From Desulfuromonadaceae bacterium UBA2294 (GTDB lineage Bacteria; Desulfobacterota; Desulfuromonadia; Desulfuromonadales; UBA2294): a stretch of DNA of 22,559 bases. The stretch's first letter is position 1, and each line of letters begins with the position of its first letter. The notes under the pieces were generated by a model. It searched no databases. It was given only the letters and a program-made list of their open reading frames with translations, and was not told the DNA's origin. Location: contig DDWE01000151.1 of NCBI GenBank assembly GCA_002345625.1, forward strand, positions 1 through 22,559, given 5' to 3'. Shown in pieces: positions 8,390 through 15,419 of this stretch. A program made the translations under genes and the position numbers.

Positions 8390-8953
8390 CTAACCGAAGA
8401 GATGATCAACGACAATCCGCACCCCGATGAGGATGAGAATACCACCGCCGAGAAGTTCGACCCTTGCTCCCCACGCATCATTGATGCGCCGGCCCAGGAA
8501 CAGGCCGACAAGGGTGAATGCGCCTGCGACCAGGCCGATGATCAAGGCCGGAAACCAGACACTGGTCTCCAGCATGGCCAGCGACAGGCCGACGGCCAGT
8601 GCATCAATGCTGGTGGCGACGGAAAGCAGGACCAGGGTGAAACCGCGGGTCGGGTCGCCACTGACCGGTTTTTCATGATCGGGATGCAGGGCGGCATGAA
8701 TCATGTGCCCTCCGATCATCGCCAAAAGGGTGAAGGCGATCCAGTGGTCGTAGTCGACAATGTATTGATGGATGCTGCGCCCGGCGAGCCAGCCGATAAT
8801 CGGCATCAAGGCCTGAAACAGGCCGAAATGAAAACTGAGCCGAAACACATGGCGGCGGGTGAGGGGGGCAACGCTGACGCCGACCCCGAGGGCGACGGCA
8901 AAGGCATCCATGGCCAGGGCAACGGCGATGGCGGCAAGGTTGAGTCCATCCAT
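8390..8953 (-). CDS. mntP: Manganese efflux pump MntP
   Basis: A 187-residue protein with six predicted membrane helices, the family's usual size. Two related halves each carry the key acidic residue: AMDAFAVALG with Asp16 and SIDALAVGLS with Asp117, the intramembrane aspartates needed for Mn2+ export. GGHMIHAAL and the C-terminal GGGILILIGVRIV also fit (formerly DUF204). The start at 8953 is chosen because the family begins directly with the first helix; the open frame extends 46 codons further upstream without family resemblance. It is divergent from the DsbC-like gene. No yybP-ykoY manganese riboswitch was recognised upstream, so regulation is not apparent; a perfect TTGACA lies on this strand at 9016-9011 but its -10 is poor. 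Confidence 0.92.
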   Translation of the reverse strand: MDGLNLAAIAVALAMDAFAVALGVGVSVAPLTRRHVFRLSFHFGLFQALMPIIGWLAGRSIHQYIVDYDHWIAFTLLAMIGGHMIHAALHPDHEKPVSGDPTRGFTLVLLSVATSIDALAVGLSLAMLETSVWFPALIIGLVAGAFTLVGLFLGRRINDAWGARVELLGGGILILIGVRIVVDHLFG

Positions 8954-9053
8954 TTGTATACTTTCTGACCGGGGGAAATGAAAACAGAGTCTGCCGATGA
9001 AGCTCTTGCTTGTCAACCAGAACCGGTCAGTCGCGAACGCAGGACTGTGGGTC

Positions 9054-9082
9054 TTGCATCGTTGCCGGCCAGAGAGTATGAT
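9054..9082 (+). promoter_or_regulatory. Sigma-70-type promoter for DsbC-like gene
   Basis: TTGCAT (9054-9059), a 17-nt spacer and TATGAT (9077-9082) lie 40 nt upstream of the start codon. Four to five of six bases match consensus at each hexamer and the spacing is ideal. Confidence 0.6.
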
Positions 9083-9121
9083 GGTCGGCATCTTTTTTAT
9101 CGAGTGAAAGGATTATGACGC

Positions 9122-9919
9122 ATGCGTAGCCTCTTGTTTCTGCTGATTTTTCTTCTGTTTGCTAACCTGGCCTTTTCTTTTGGGCAGGAAGGGTGTGGTG
9201 CCGGCGAGTGTCGCAGCTGCCACAGCATGACTATGGAAGAAGCAAAAAAGATCTTCTCCCGCTCCGAAAAGGTCCTTTCGGTCGATTTTGCCGAAGTCCC
9301 CGGACTTTATGTCGTCGAGCTGGAGAATAAAGGGCAAAAAGCGCCATTGTATGTCGACTTTTCAAAGAAATATGTATTTGCCGGCAATGTGTTCAGTATT
9401 GCTGATGGACGCAATATCGCCGTTGACAAGGCTCCCCAGGCCGAACCGGAAAAGGTGGTCAGCTTTGCCGACCTGGCTCGCATCCCTCTCGATGACGCCC
9501 TGTTGCTGGGCAAGCAGGATGCACAATGGAAAATTATTGTCTTTACCGACCCGGACTGTCCGTGGTGTAAAAAATTGCATGTCGAAATGGCACAGGTGGT
9601 GGCCAACGATCCACAGATCGCCTTTTTGATCAAACTGTTCCCGCTGCCGATGCACAAGGATGCCTACGCCAAAGCTAAAACCATCGTCTGTGCCCACTCC
9701 CTGGAGTTGCTTGAAGCCAGCTTCGCGGGTAAGCCGCTGCCGGCGACCACCTGTGACACGGGCGTTGTCGATCAGACGATTGCCGTCGCTGGTGATATCG
9801 GTGTGACCGGCACGCCGGCGTTGATCCTGCCGGATGGCCGGATTCTCCCTGGCTATCGTGAGGCAGCGGCGATTGTCGCGATCGTGCAGGAGATGGCTGA
9901 GAAAGCGAAGACCAACTGA
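9122..9919 (+). CDS. Secreted DsbC/DsbG-like thiol-disulfide protein with CXXCH motif
   Basis: A 265-residue protein with an N-terminal signal peptide (residues 1-~19, LLFLLIFLLF core). Just after it lies GCGAGECRSCH, containing CRSCH at 30-34, a c-type heme attachment pattern. A DsbC-like region follows: an N-terminal dimerisation-like part, then the thioredoxin fold with FTDPDCPWCKKLH (redox pair Cys146-Cys149), a second cysteine pair (VCAHS and TTCDTGV) as in DsbC, and the cis-proline loop GVTGTPALILPDG. The family isomerises or reduces disulfides in the periplasm. The heme motif suggests coupling to cytochrome maturation or electron transfer, but CRSCH could instead be an extra thiol pair. 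The ATG at 9122 has AAAGGAT 8 nt upstream. It is monocistronic, and fabI appears to have its own promoter. Confidence 0.85.
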   Translation: MRSLLFLLIFLLFANLAFSFGQEGCGAGECRSCHSMTMEEAKKIFSRSEKVLSVDFAEVPGLYVVELENKGQKAPLYVDFSKKYVFAGNVFSIADGRNIAVDKAPQAEPEKVVSFADLARIPLDDALLLGKQDAQWKIIVFTDPDCPWCKKLHVEMAQVVANDPQIAFLIKLFPLPMHKDAYAKAKTIVCAHSLELLEASFAGKPLPATTCDTGVVDQTIAVAGDIGVTGTPALILPDGRILPGYREAAAIVAIVQEMAEKAKTN

Positions 9920-9946
9920 TAGAACAAAGACGTGCCGGCAAAATTC

Positions 9947-9975
9947 TTGATTCGACCGGCGTGATCTGGTAAAAG
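9947..9975 (+). promoter_or_regulatory. Possible fabI promoter
   Basis: TTGATT (9947-9952), a 17-nt spacer and TAAAAG (9970-9975), preceded by TGG as in an extended -10, lie 41 nt before the fabI ATG. Confidence 0.4.
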
Positions 9976-10016
9976 ACCCTGATTTTAAACAGACAGACAT
10001 AATGAGGAGTTTTCCA

Positions 10017-10787
10017 ATGGGTTTGATGGATGGCAAGCGTGGCATTATTCTCGGTGTCGCGAATGATATGAGTATTGCCTGGGGGATTGCCCAGCAGTTG
10101 AAGGCCCACGGCGCGACCCTGGCTTTTACCTATCTGAACGAGGCGCTGGAGAAGCGGGTACGCCCCCTGGCCGAGAGCCTCGGTTCCGAACTGATCCTCC
10201 CCTGCGATGTCGGCAGTGATGCCAACATTGAACAGACCTTTAAAGAGGTTGAAAAGGCCTGGGGCAAGATCGACTTTGTTGTTCATTCGGTGGCCTTTGC
10301 CAACCGCGATGATCTCAAGCGCCCGTTCAGCCAGACCAGCCGCGAGGGTTTCTCTCTGGCGATGGACATCAGCGCCTACTCTCTGGTTGCGGTCAGCCGT
10401 TATGCCGCCCCGCTGATGACCGACGGCGGCAGTATCGTCACCTTGACCTATCTCGGGTCGGTGCGTGCGGTGCCGAACTACAATGTCATGGGCGTCGCCA
10501 AGGCAGCCCTTGAGGCGAGCACCCGCTACCTGGCCGCCGAACTCGGCGAAAAGGGGATCCGCGTCAATGCCATCTCTGCCGGCCCGATCAAGACTCTGGC
10601 CGCCTCCGGTGTGGCCGGCCTCAAAGAGAAGATCAAGTATATGGAGGTCTTCGCCCCGCTGCGCCGCGCCGTCGATCAGGACGATGTCGGCCGTTCGGCG
10701 GTCTACTTCCTGTCTGACCTTGCCAGTGGCGTCACCGGCGAAGTCCATTATGTCGATGGCGGCTTCAGCACCATTGTCAATGTCTGA
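10017..10787 (+). CDS. fabI: Enoyl-[acyl-carrier-protein] reductase (NADH) FabI
   Basis: A 256-residue short-chain dehydrogenase that carries out the last reduction of each fatty-acid elongation cycle, reducing trans-2-enoyl-ACP with NADH. The nucleotide-binding start is LMDGKRGIILGVANDMSIAW, where the FabI-specific GVAND replaces the usual glycine-rich loop. The catalytic set is Tyr145 (TYLGS) and Tyr155-X6-Lys162 (YNVMGVAK). ISAGPIKTLAASG is the substrate-loop region, and VDGGF closes the fold. The ATG at 10017 is preferred over ATG 10002 because GAGGAG lies 7 nt before it. It is followed by a strong terminator and is probably transcribed alone. Confidence 0.96.
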   Translation: MGLMDGKRGIILGVANDMSIAWGIAQQLKAHGATLAFTYLNEALEKRVRPLAESLGSELILPCDVGSDANIEQTFKEVEKAWGKIDFVVHSVAFANRDDLKRPFSQTSREGFSLAMDISAYSLVAVSRYAAPLMTDGGSIVTLTYLGSVRAVPNYNVMGVAKAALEASTRYLAAELGEKGIRVNAISAGPIKTLAASGVAGLKEKIKYMEVFAPLRRAVDQDDVGRSAVYFLSDLASGVTGEVHYVDGGFSTIVNV

Positions 10788-10814
10788 TCGTTGTCAGGCC
10801 GTACCGTTTTACCC

Positions 10815-10847
10815 GGCAGGGGCCCATACCGGGCTCCTGCCTTTTTT
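10815..10847 (+). terminator. Strong rho-independent terminator after fabI
   Basis: An 11-bp GC-rich stem (GGCAGGGGCCC / GGGCTCCTGCC, one G-U pair) with a 5-nt loop is followed directly by six T residues. Confidence 0.9.
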
Positions 10848-10865
10848 GTCAAACAAGTCCAGGCT

Positions 10866-10975
10866 CTTTAATGGGACGCGGATCAAATCTGATGAACGCA
10901 GATCAAACAAATCGCCACATAGAGGGTTTGATTCACTATCAGAGTTGATCCGATTTGATCTGCGTCCCATTAAAG
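10866..10975. repeat. REP-like long inverted repeat upstream of hflX
   Basis: The 24-nt arm at 10866-10889 (ctttaatgggacgcggat...) is the reverse complement, with one mismatch, of 10952-10975. The arms enclose 62 nt that contain a second, internal copy of the acgcagatcaaa motif (about 10897-10908). Dispersed repeats containing GGGACGCGGAT-type words are common between genes in related bacteria (general knowledge, not checked here). The element lies between the fabI terminator and hflX, ending ~40 nt before the hflX start. Confidence 0.75.
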
Positions 10976-11015
10976 GCTTCTCTCGATTTTTTAAACCTGA
11001 ACCCCACGGTAAAAT

Positions 11016-12680
11016 TTGAGCGACGTACTCGGTAATATCTCCGGCCTCAAGGCCAACCAGATCAAGGCCCTGGAGCGGTTGTCGAGTCGCCGCCTGCCGG
11101 CCGATGCCCTGATCTCGCCCGAGGTTGCGCGCAGCCTCTGTGAAATCTCCCGTGAGCTGCGCCGCCAGGTTGCGCTGATTGTCGATCGCGGTGGTGTGGT
11201 CATCCGCGTCATTGTCGGTGACGATCGCAGTATCTACATCCCCGACCTGTCCCGTTTTCGTCTTGGCCGCAGCGGTCTGCGCGGTCTGCGCTGCATCCAT
11301 ACTCATCTCAAGGGGGAGCCGCTTAGTCAGGACGATCTGACCGATCTTGCCCTGCTACGCTTCGACCTCATGGCGGCGATTGCCGTCGGTGATGACGGTC
11401 TGCCGGGTGCGGTCGATTATGCCCATCTGCTGCCTGATAACCCGGAAGGGCGCAGCACCGAAACCGTCCATATTCCATCGGTGCACGCTCTGTCGTTGAA
11501 TCTGGGGCGTTTTTTGCCCGATCTTGAAGCGGAGATCGAGCGTAAGCGGGCCGAGACCATCGATCTCTCCGATGGCCGCGAACGGGCGGTGTTGATCTCG
11601 GTCAGCCAGGAACCCCGTCATGAGCTCGAAAATTCCCTCGACGAACTGAATGAGCTGGCCCGCACCGCTGATGTGGTTGTTGTCGATCGGGTGTTCCAGC
11701 GGCCACGACGCATCAACCCGAAGACCTTGATCGGCGAAGGCCTGCTCAAGGATGTGGTGATCAACGCCCTGCATAAGGGGGTGTCACTGCTGGTCTTTGA
11801 TCAGGATCTAACGCCGATGCAGGTCAGCGCCATCAGTGATCTGACTGAACTCAAGGTCATCGACCGCAGCCAGCTGATTCTCGATATCTTTGCCCGTCGT
11901 GCCCATACCCTCGACGGCAAGGTTCAGGTCGAACTGGCGCAGCTCAAATACATCCTGCCGCGCCTTTCCGGACGCGGCACCGCCTTGTCGCGCCTGGCCG
12001 GTGGTATCGGTGGCCGCGGTCCCGGCGAGACCAAGCTCGAAACCGATCGCCGCCGCATCCGCGACCGCATCACCCGTCTGGAGCGGCAGCTCGATCAGTT
12101 GGCCCGTGGTCGCCGGCAGCGCCGCGGCAAACGGGTGCGCGGGCGCATCCCCATCGTCTCCATCGTCGGCTACACCAACGCCGGTAAATCGACCCTGCTC
12201 AACGCCCTGACCCAGAGCCAGGTCTTTACCGAAAACCTGCTCTTTGCCACCCTCGATACCTCAACCCGGCGCTTGCGCTTCCCCATGGAGCGCGAGGTGA
12301 TTATCACCGACACCGTCGGGTTTATCCGTAAACTGCCAAAGAGCCTGTTCGGCGCCTTCAAGGCGACCCTGGAGGAGCTCGAGGACGCCGATCTGCTGCT
12401 GCATGTGGTCGATCTGTCCAATCCCCGCTTTGAACAGCAGATCGCCGCCGTCGAACAGATTCTGGAAGATCTTGAGCTCGGGCGCATCCCGCGCCTGTTG
12501 GTGTTCAACAAGGTCGATCAGGTCCCGGCGGAAGAGGTCGGACATTACTGCCGGCGTTTTTCCGCAGTTCCGGTCAGTGCCTTAAGCCGCTCCTCCTTTA
12601 CCCCGCTCATGCAAGAAATGGCCCTGCGTTTCTGGCCGGATGAAGCGGAACTCCTTGACCCAGAGGCGTTTTTCCATTAG
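11016..12680 (+). CDS. hflX: GTPase HflX, long form
   Basis: A 554-residue HflX, a ribosome-associated GTPase that splits or rescues stalled ribosomes under stress. The first ~180 residues (LGNISGLKANQIKALERL, IHTHLKGEPLSQDDLTDLAL) form an extra N-terminal domain found in long HflX proteins of this bacterial group. The standard HflX N-domain follows (residues ~185-340), then GRGPGETKLETDRR. The G domain has GYTNAGKS at 385-392 (G1), DTVGFI (G3), NKVD (G4) and VSALS (G5). The only possible start near the family N-terminus is TTG 11016, because an in-frame TAA lies at 11010-11012; its ribosome binding site is poor. Its 3' end precedes the lipoprotein gene by 25 nt. Confidence 0.93.
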   Translation: MSDVLGNISGLKANQIKALERLSSRRLPADALISPEVARSLCEISRELRRQVALIVDRGGVVIRVIVGDDRSIYIPDLSRFRLGRSGLRGLRCIHTHLKGEPLSQDDLTDLALLRFDLMAAIAVGDDGLPGAVDYAHLLPDNPEGRSTETVHIPSVHALSLNLGRFLPDLEAEIERKRAETIDLSDGRERAVLISVSQEPRHELENSLDELNELARTADVVVVDRVFQRPRRINPKTLIGEGLLKDVVINALHKGVSLLVFDQDLTPMQVSAISDLTELKVIDRSQLILDIFARRAHTLDGKVQVELAQLKYILPRLSGRGTALSRLAGGIGGRGPGETKLETDRRRIRDRITRLERQLDQLARGRRQRRGKRVRGRIPIVSIVGYTNAGKSTLLNALTQSQVFTENLLFATLDTSTRRLRFPMEREVIITDTVGFIRKLPKSLFGAFKATLEELEDADLLLHVVDLSNPRFEQQIAAVEQILEDLELGRIPRLLVFNKVDQVPAEEVGHYCRRFSAVPVSALSRSSFTPLMQEMALRFWPDEAELLDPEAFFH

Positions 12681-12705
12681 CCTGTCCGGCGTGATGGAGG
12701 TCATT

Positions 12706-14424
12706 TTGCGCAAACTATTCTGCTTGTTGTTACTCCCGCTGTTTTTTGCCGGTTGTCTCACCACCCCGCCTCCGGCGCCGGTGGTCGTCGAACCGGTGCC
12801 TGCGCCGCCCGTTGCTGACGTGGTCCTGAATGGGTTCTCTCCGGCTCTGGTTGCTCTTTTGTCAGCCGATGATCTTGTCGTCGGTCTGGTCGCCGATGAA
12901 GAAGATGCTGCCGATTTCAGTCTGCTGACCGAGATGGCGGAGACCGAATTTCTTGATGCCGAGACCCTTGATGACAACCTTCTGTTGAGTGTCACCGGTG
13001 AATTGGCTCCTGAAGACGAAGGGCAGACCTCCCGCAGTATCGGTGTCTCCGATGATTTCCCGGTAGTTTACAATGCCAAGGTGCAGTATTTTATCGATTA
13101 CTACACCGGTCGTGGTCGTCAGGTCTTTGCCCGCTGGCTGGAGCGCTCCACCCGCTACCTGCCACAGATGCGCGAGATTTTTGCCGAGGAGGGCTTGCCG
13201 CGCGACCTTGCTTATCTGGCCATGGTGGAGTCGGGCTTTAATGTTAAGGCCTACAGCTGGGCCCACGCTGTCGGCCCCTGGCAGTTTATTCAGGGGACCG
13301 GTCGGATGATGAAAATGAAGACCGACTGGTGGTATGACGAACGTCGCGATTTTGATAAATCGTCCCGCGCAGCGGCCCGTTATCTGAAGGACCTCAATAC
13401 CCAGTTTAATGGGGAGTGGTATCTGGCGGTCGCCGCCTACAATGCCGGCCCGGGGAAGGTTCGCAGTGCGGTACGCAAGACCAAATCGACCGATTTCTGG
13501 GTCTTGAGCCGGACCAAGCATCTGCGTGCCGAGACCCGCGATTATGTGCCGAAACTGATGGCCGCCCTGACCATCGCCCGTGACCCGGAAAGCTACGGTT
13601 TTACCGATCTGGCCTACCAGCAGCCGTATGACTACGAAACGGTTGTCATCCCCAGTGTCACCGATCTCGATATCGTCGCCCGCCTGACCGGCGCCACCTA
13701 CGAAGAGATCAAGGAACTCAACCCCGAGCTCAAGCGCTGGTGTACGCCACCCGGGGTCGATGCCTATCGGCTGCGGATTCCGGCCGGCACGTCCGAATCG
13801 TTTCTCGATCAGTATGCACAGCTGGCCAAGGCCGATCGTGCCAACTACATGCACTACCGGATCCGTTCCGGAGACACCTTGCTGGCCATCGCCCAGAAGC
13901 ACAATATCCGGGTCGCCGATATCGTCAGCCTCAACTCCATCCGCAACCCGCGTTCCCTTCGTATCGGCACCGATCTGGTCCTGCCGCTGAAAAAAGGCTA
14001 CACCCATCGGCCGATTGATGAGCTCAAGGACGATTTTGTTCGCAGCCGTCGTCAGGTCTACACGGTCCGCAACGGCGACAGCCTCTGGTCGATTTCGCAA
14101 CGGTTCGGAGTCAGTGAGCAGCAGTTGCGGGTCTGGAACCGGTTGGGCTGGAGTAATATCATCCGCCCCGGCCAGAAGTTGCTGGTGTCGTCTAAGTCTG
14201 CCAAAACGGCGAAAAAGAGTGTCGCGAAACCGTCGGCCGCCAAAGAGGGTACCCATAAAATCATCTATCGGGTCCAGCCGGGCGACACCCTGTGGGGGAT
14301 CGGCCAGCAGTTTTCGGTCGCCACCGCCGCCATTCGAGACTGGAACAATCTTTCGGCGCAGCATGTTCTGCATCCGGGGGATGAACTGACCCTGCATGTG
14401 CGGACCTCCACCCAGCGTGGCTGA
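12706..14424 (+). CDS. MltD-like lytic transglycosylase lipoprotein with LysM repeats
   Basis: A 572-residue murein hydrolase. The TTG start at 12706 is well supported: GGAGG lies 5 nt upstream and the product begins MRKLFCLLLLPLFFAGC, a lipoprotein signal with lipid-bearing Cys17. A Pro/Val-rich linker and acidic stretch precede the SLT family 1 domain, whose catalytic Glu is Glu175 (MVESGF), followed by AVGPWQFIQGTGR and AAYNAGPGKV (Tyr245 region). Three LysM repeats bind glycan at about residues 383-427, 449-495 and 519-566 (RSGDTLLAIA, RNGDSLWSIS, QPGDTLWGIG). It should sit in the outer membrane facing the periplasm and cut peptidoglycan to 1,6-anhydromuropeptides. Some family starts could be placed upstream at ATG 12694, but those give a poorer signal peptide. 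Confidence 0.92.
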   Translation: MRKLFCLLLLPLFFAGCLTTPPPAPVVVEPVPAPPVADVVLNGFSPALVALLSADDLVVGLVADEEDAADFSLLTEMAETEFLDAETLDDNLLLSVTGELAPEDEGQTSRSIGVSDDFPVVYNAKVQYFIDYYTGRGRQVFARWLERSTRYLPQMREIFAEEGLPRDLAYLAMVESGFNVKAYSWAHAVGPWQFIQGTGRMMKMKTDWWYDERRDFDKSSRAAARYLKDLNTQFNGEWYLAVAAYNAGPGKVRSAVRKTKSTDFWVLSRTKHLRAETRDYVPKLMAALTIARDPESYGFTDLAYQQPYDYETVVIPSVTDLDIVARLTGATYEEIKELNPELKRWCTPPGVDAYRLRIPAGTSESFLDQYAQLAKADRANYMHYRIRSGDTLLAIAQKHNIRVADIVSLNSIRNPRSLRIGTDLVLPLKKGYTHRPIDELKDDFVRSRRQVYTVRNGDSLWSISQRFGVSEQQLRVWNRLGWSNIIRPGQKLLVSSKSAKTAKKSVAKPSAAKEGTHKIIYRVQPGDTLWGIGQQFSVATAAIRDWNNLSAQHVLHPGDELTLHVRTSTQRG

Positions 14425-15181
14425 GCCGCAGCGCGCCGTTTTTCTTCTCACCCCGGACTCTGTCCCGCCGGGAGAGTGGCAACGCCTCTACTATGGTGCC
14501 GAGTTCTGTCCCTGGCACTTCCCCCCCCTGACCGCCTTACGCCGTTTTCTGCAGACCGCCCGTCATGCCGGGCTTCCCGCTACGGTCGTCACTCCGGTTG
14601 TGTATGAACCTTTTTTGCCGCGACTGCGCGAGGCGCTGACTGCGTTGTTGCCCGAGCTGCACAGTGGTGATGAAATCCTGGTCTCCGACCTCGGCGCCCT
14701 GCGTCTGGTGCGTGACATGTCATCCTCGGTTGAGCTGGTACTCGGTCGCGTCCTCTCCGGGCAAAAACGCGGCCCGCGGATTCTTGACCTGGAGCTGAAC
14801 CCGGCGGAACACGACTATTTCCGCCAGGGGCGCTGGTATCAGCAGGAGGCGGTCGCCTATCTCGCCGAGCATGGTGTGCGCCGTATCGAGCTCGACAACC
14901 TGTTGCAAGGGATCGCTCCGTTACCGTCCCCTCTGACCGGAACCCTGCATCTGCCTTATGCCATGGTGACCTCGAGTCGCAACTGCCCGTTTCGTCCGCC
15001 GGGACGCACCGGTGCTTGTCCCGGTGGTTGTGGTGAGCCGTTTCGGTTGACAACTCCGCAGACCCGCATCCCTCTTTATCAAGCTGGAAACACACAGTTT
15101 ATTGAGAATCCGCAGCCACCGGATGACCTCACTGCGCTCAGGATCGATCGGGTGGTGCAGCATCTGCGACTGCCGCATTGA
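14396..15181 (+). CDS. Conserved protein with C-terminal Cys motif, possibly U32-peptidase-like
   Basis: A 261-residue protein I do not firmly recognise. It reads as a TIM-barrel-like protein: VFLLTPDSVP, GAEFCPWHFP, LPATVVTPVVYE, GDEILVSDLGALRL, VLGRVLSGQKRGPRI and GVRRIELDNLLQG are evenly spaced beta-alpha units. Near the C-terminus, SSRNCPFR and then GACPGGCGEPF supply three Cys that could bind a metal or Fe-S cluster. This layout (scanning strands, then a cysteine cluster) resembles U32 peptidase relatives such as UbiU/UbiV and YhbU/V, but that is only a suggestion. The ATG at 14396 overlaps the transglycosylase gene by 29 nt; GTG 14417 is an alternative. No good ribosome binding site is seen, so translation may be coupled. 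Confidence 0.7.
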   Translation: MCGPPPSVAEPQRAVFLLTPDSVPPGEWQRLYYGAEFCPWHFPPLTALRRFLQTARHAGLPATVVTPVVYEPFLPRLREALTALLPELHSGDEILVSDLGALRLVRDMSSSVELVLGRVLSGQKRGPRILDLELNPAEHDYFRQGRWYQQEAVAYLAEHGVRRIELDNLLQGIAPLPSPLTGTLHLPYAMVTSSRNCPFRPPGRTGACPGGCGEPFRLTTPQTRIPLYQAGNTQFIENPQPPDDLTALRIDRVVQHLRLPH

Positions 15182-15255
15182 CCTCGTGCCGGTTCGATGT
15201 GGTCAAACAACCGCGGTTTGCGGCGGATTTCAGGGAGATTTTTCTTTTTTATTTT

Positions 15256-15399
15256 TGATAAATTTGTTAGAGTCCCACCGCGGCGGGGAATCGCTCGCAG
15301 CTACCGGCAACGGAGCCGGGATCGTACCGGTCTCCGCCGTCAAACGGCTGTACAAGCCTGCTTGACGGTCACATAATGTCATTTCAATAGAGTCAGACA
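15256..15399 (+). promoter_or_regulatory. Structured leader/promoter region of pckA
   Basis: The 238 nt between the cysteine-motif gene and pckA hold a T-rich stretch (15241-15265) that may include a promoter ending in a TTAGAGT-like -10 box. A GC-rich segment with several self-complementary CCGG/CGGAG/CTCCG words follows. Last comes a stem-loop at 15337-15368 (CCGTCAA...TTGACGG, with an inner GGCT/AGCC helix). No known riboswitch class was recognised. The stem-loop lacks a T run, so it is not a classical terminator. Confidence 0.35.
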
Positions 15400-15419
15400 A
15401 AAGGAAGAGGAGAATACTG

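Noticed and set aside
8341..8392. Terminator between the convergent lrgB and mntP genes
   Set aside because: TAGCCG/CGGCTA words can pair, but the stem is short, has a large loop, overlaps the mntP stop and has no T run.
8954..9070. yybP-ykoY manganese riboswitch upstream of mntP
   Set aside because: The expected conserved loop sequences are not seen on the minus strand; only a TTGACA with a poor -10 is present.
8954..9091. N-terminal extension of MntP upstream of 8953
   Set aside because: The 46 additional codons do not resemble the family and cross the likely promoter region shared with the divergent gene.
12862..14451. Long open frame on the minus strand opposite the MltD-like gene
   Set aside because: It is a by-product of GC-rich codon use in the real gene; its peptide has no recognisable domain and the plus-strand protein has clear SLT and LysM motifs.
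15256..15399. c-di-GMP (GEMM) riboswitch before pckA
   Set aside because: The conserved GCAAAGCC-type core and tetraloop-receptor words are missing.
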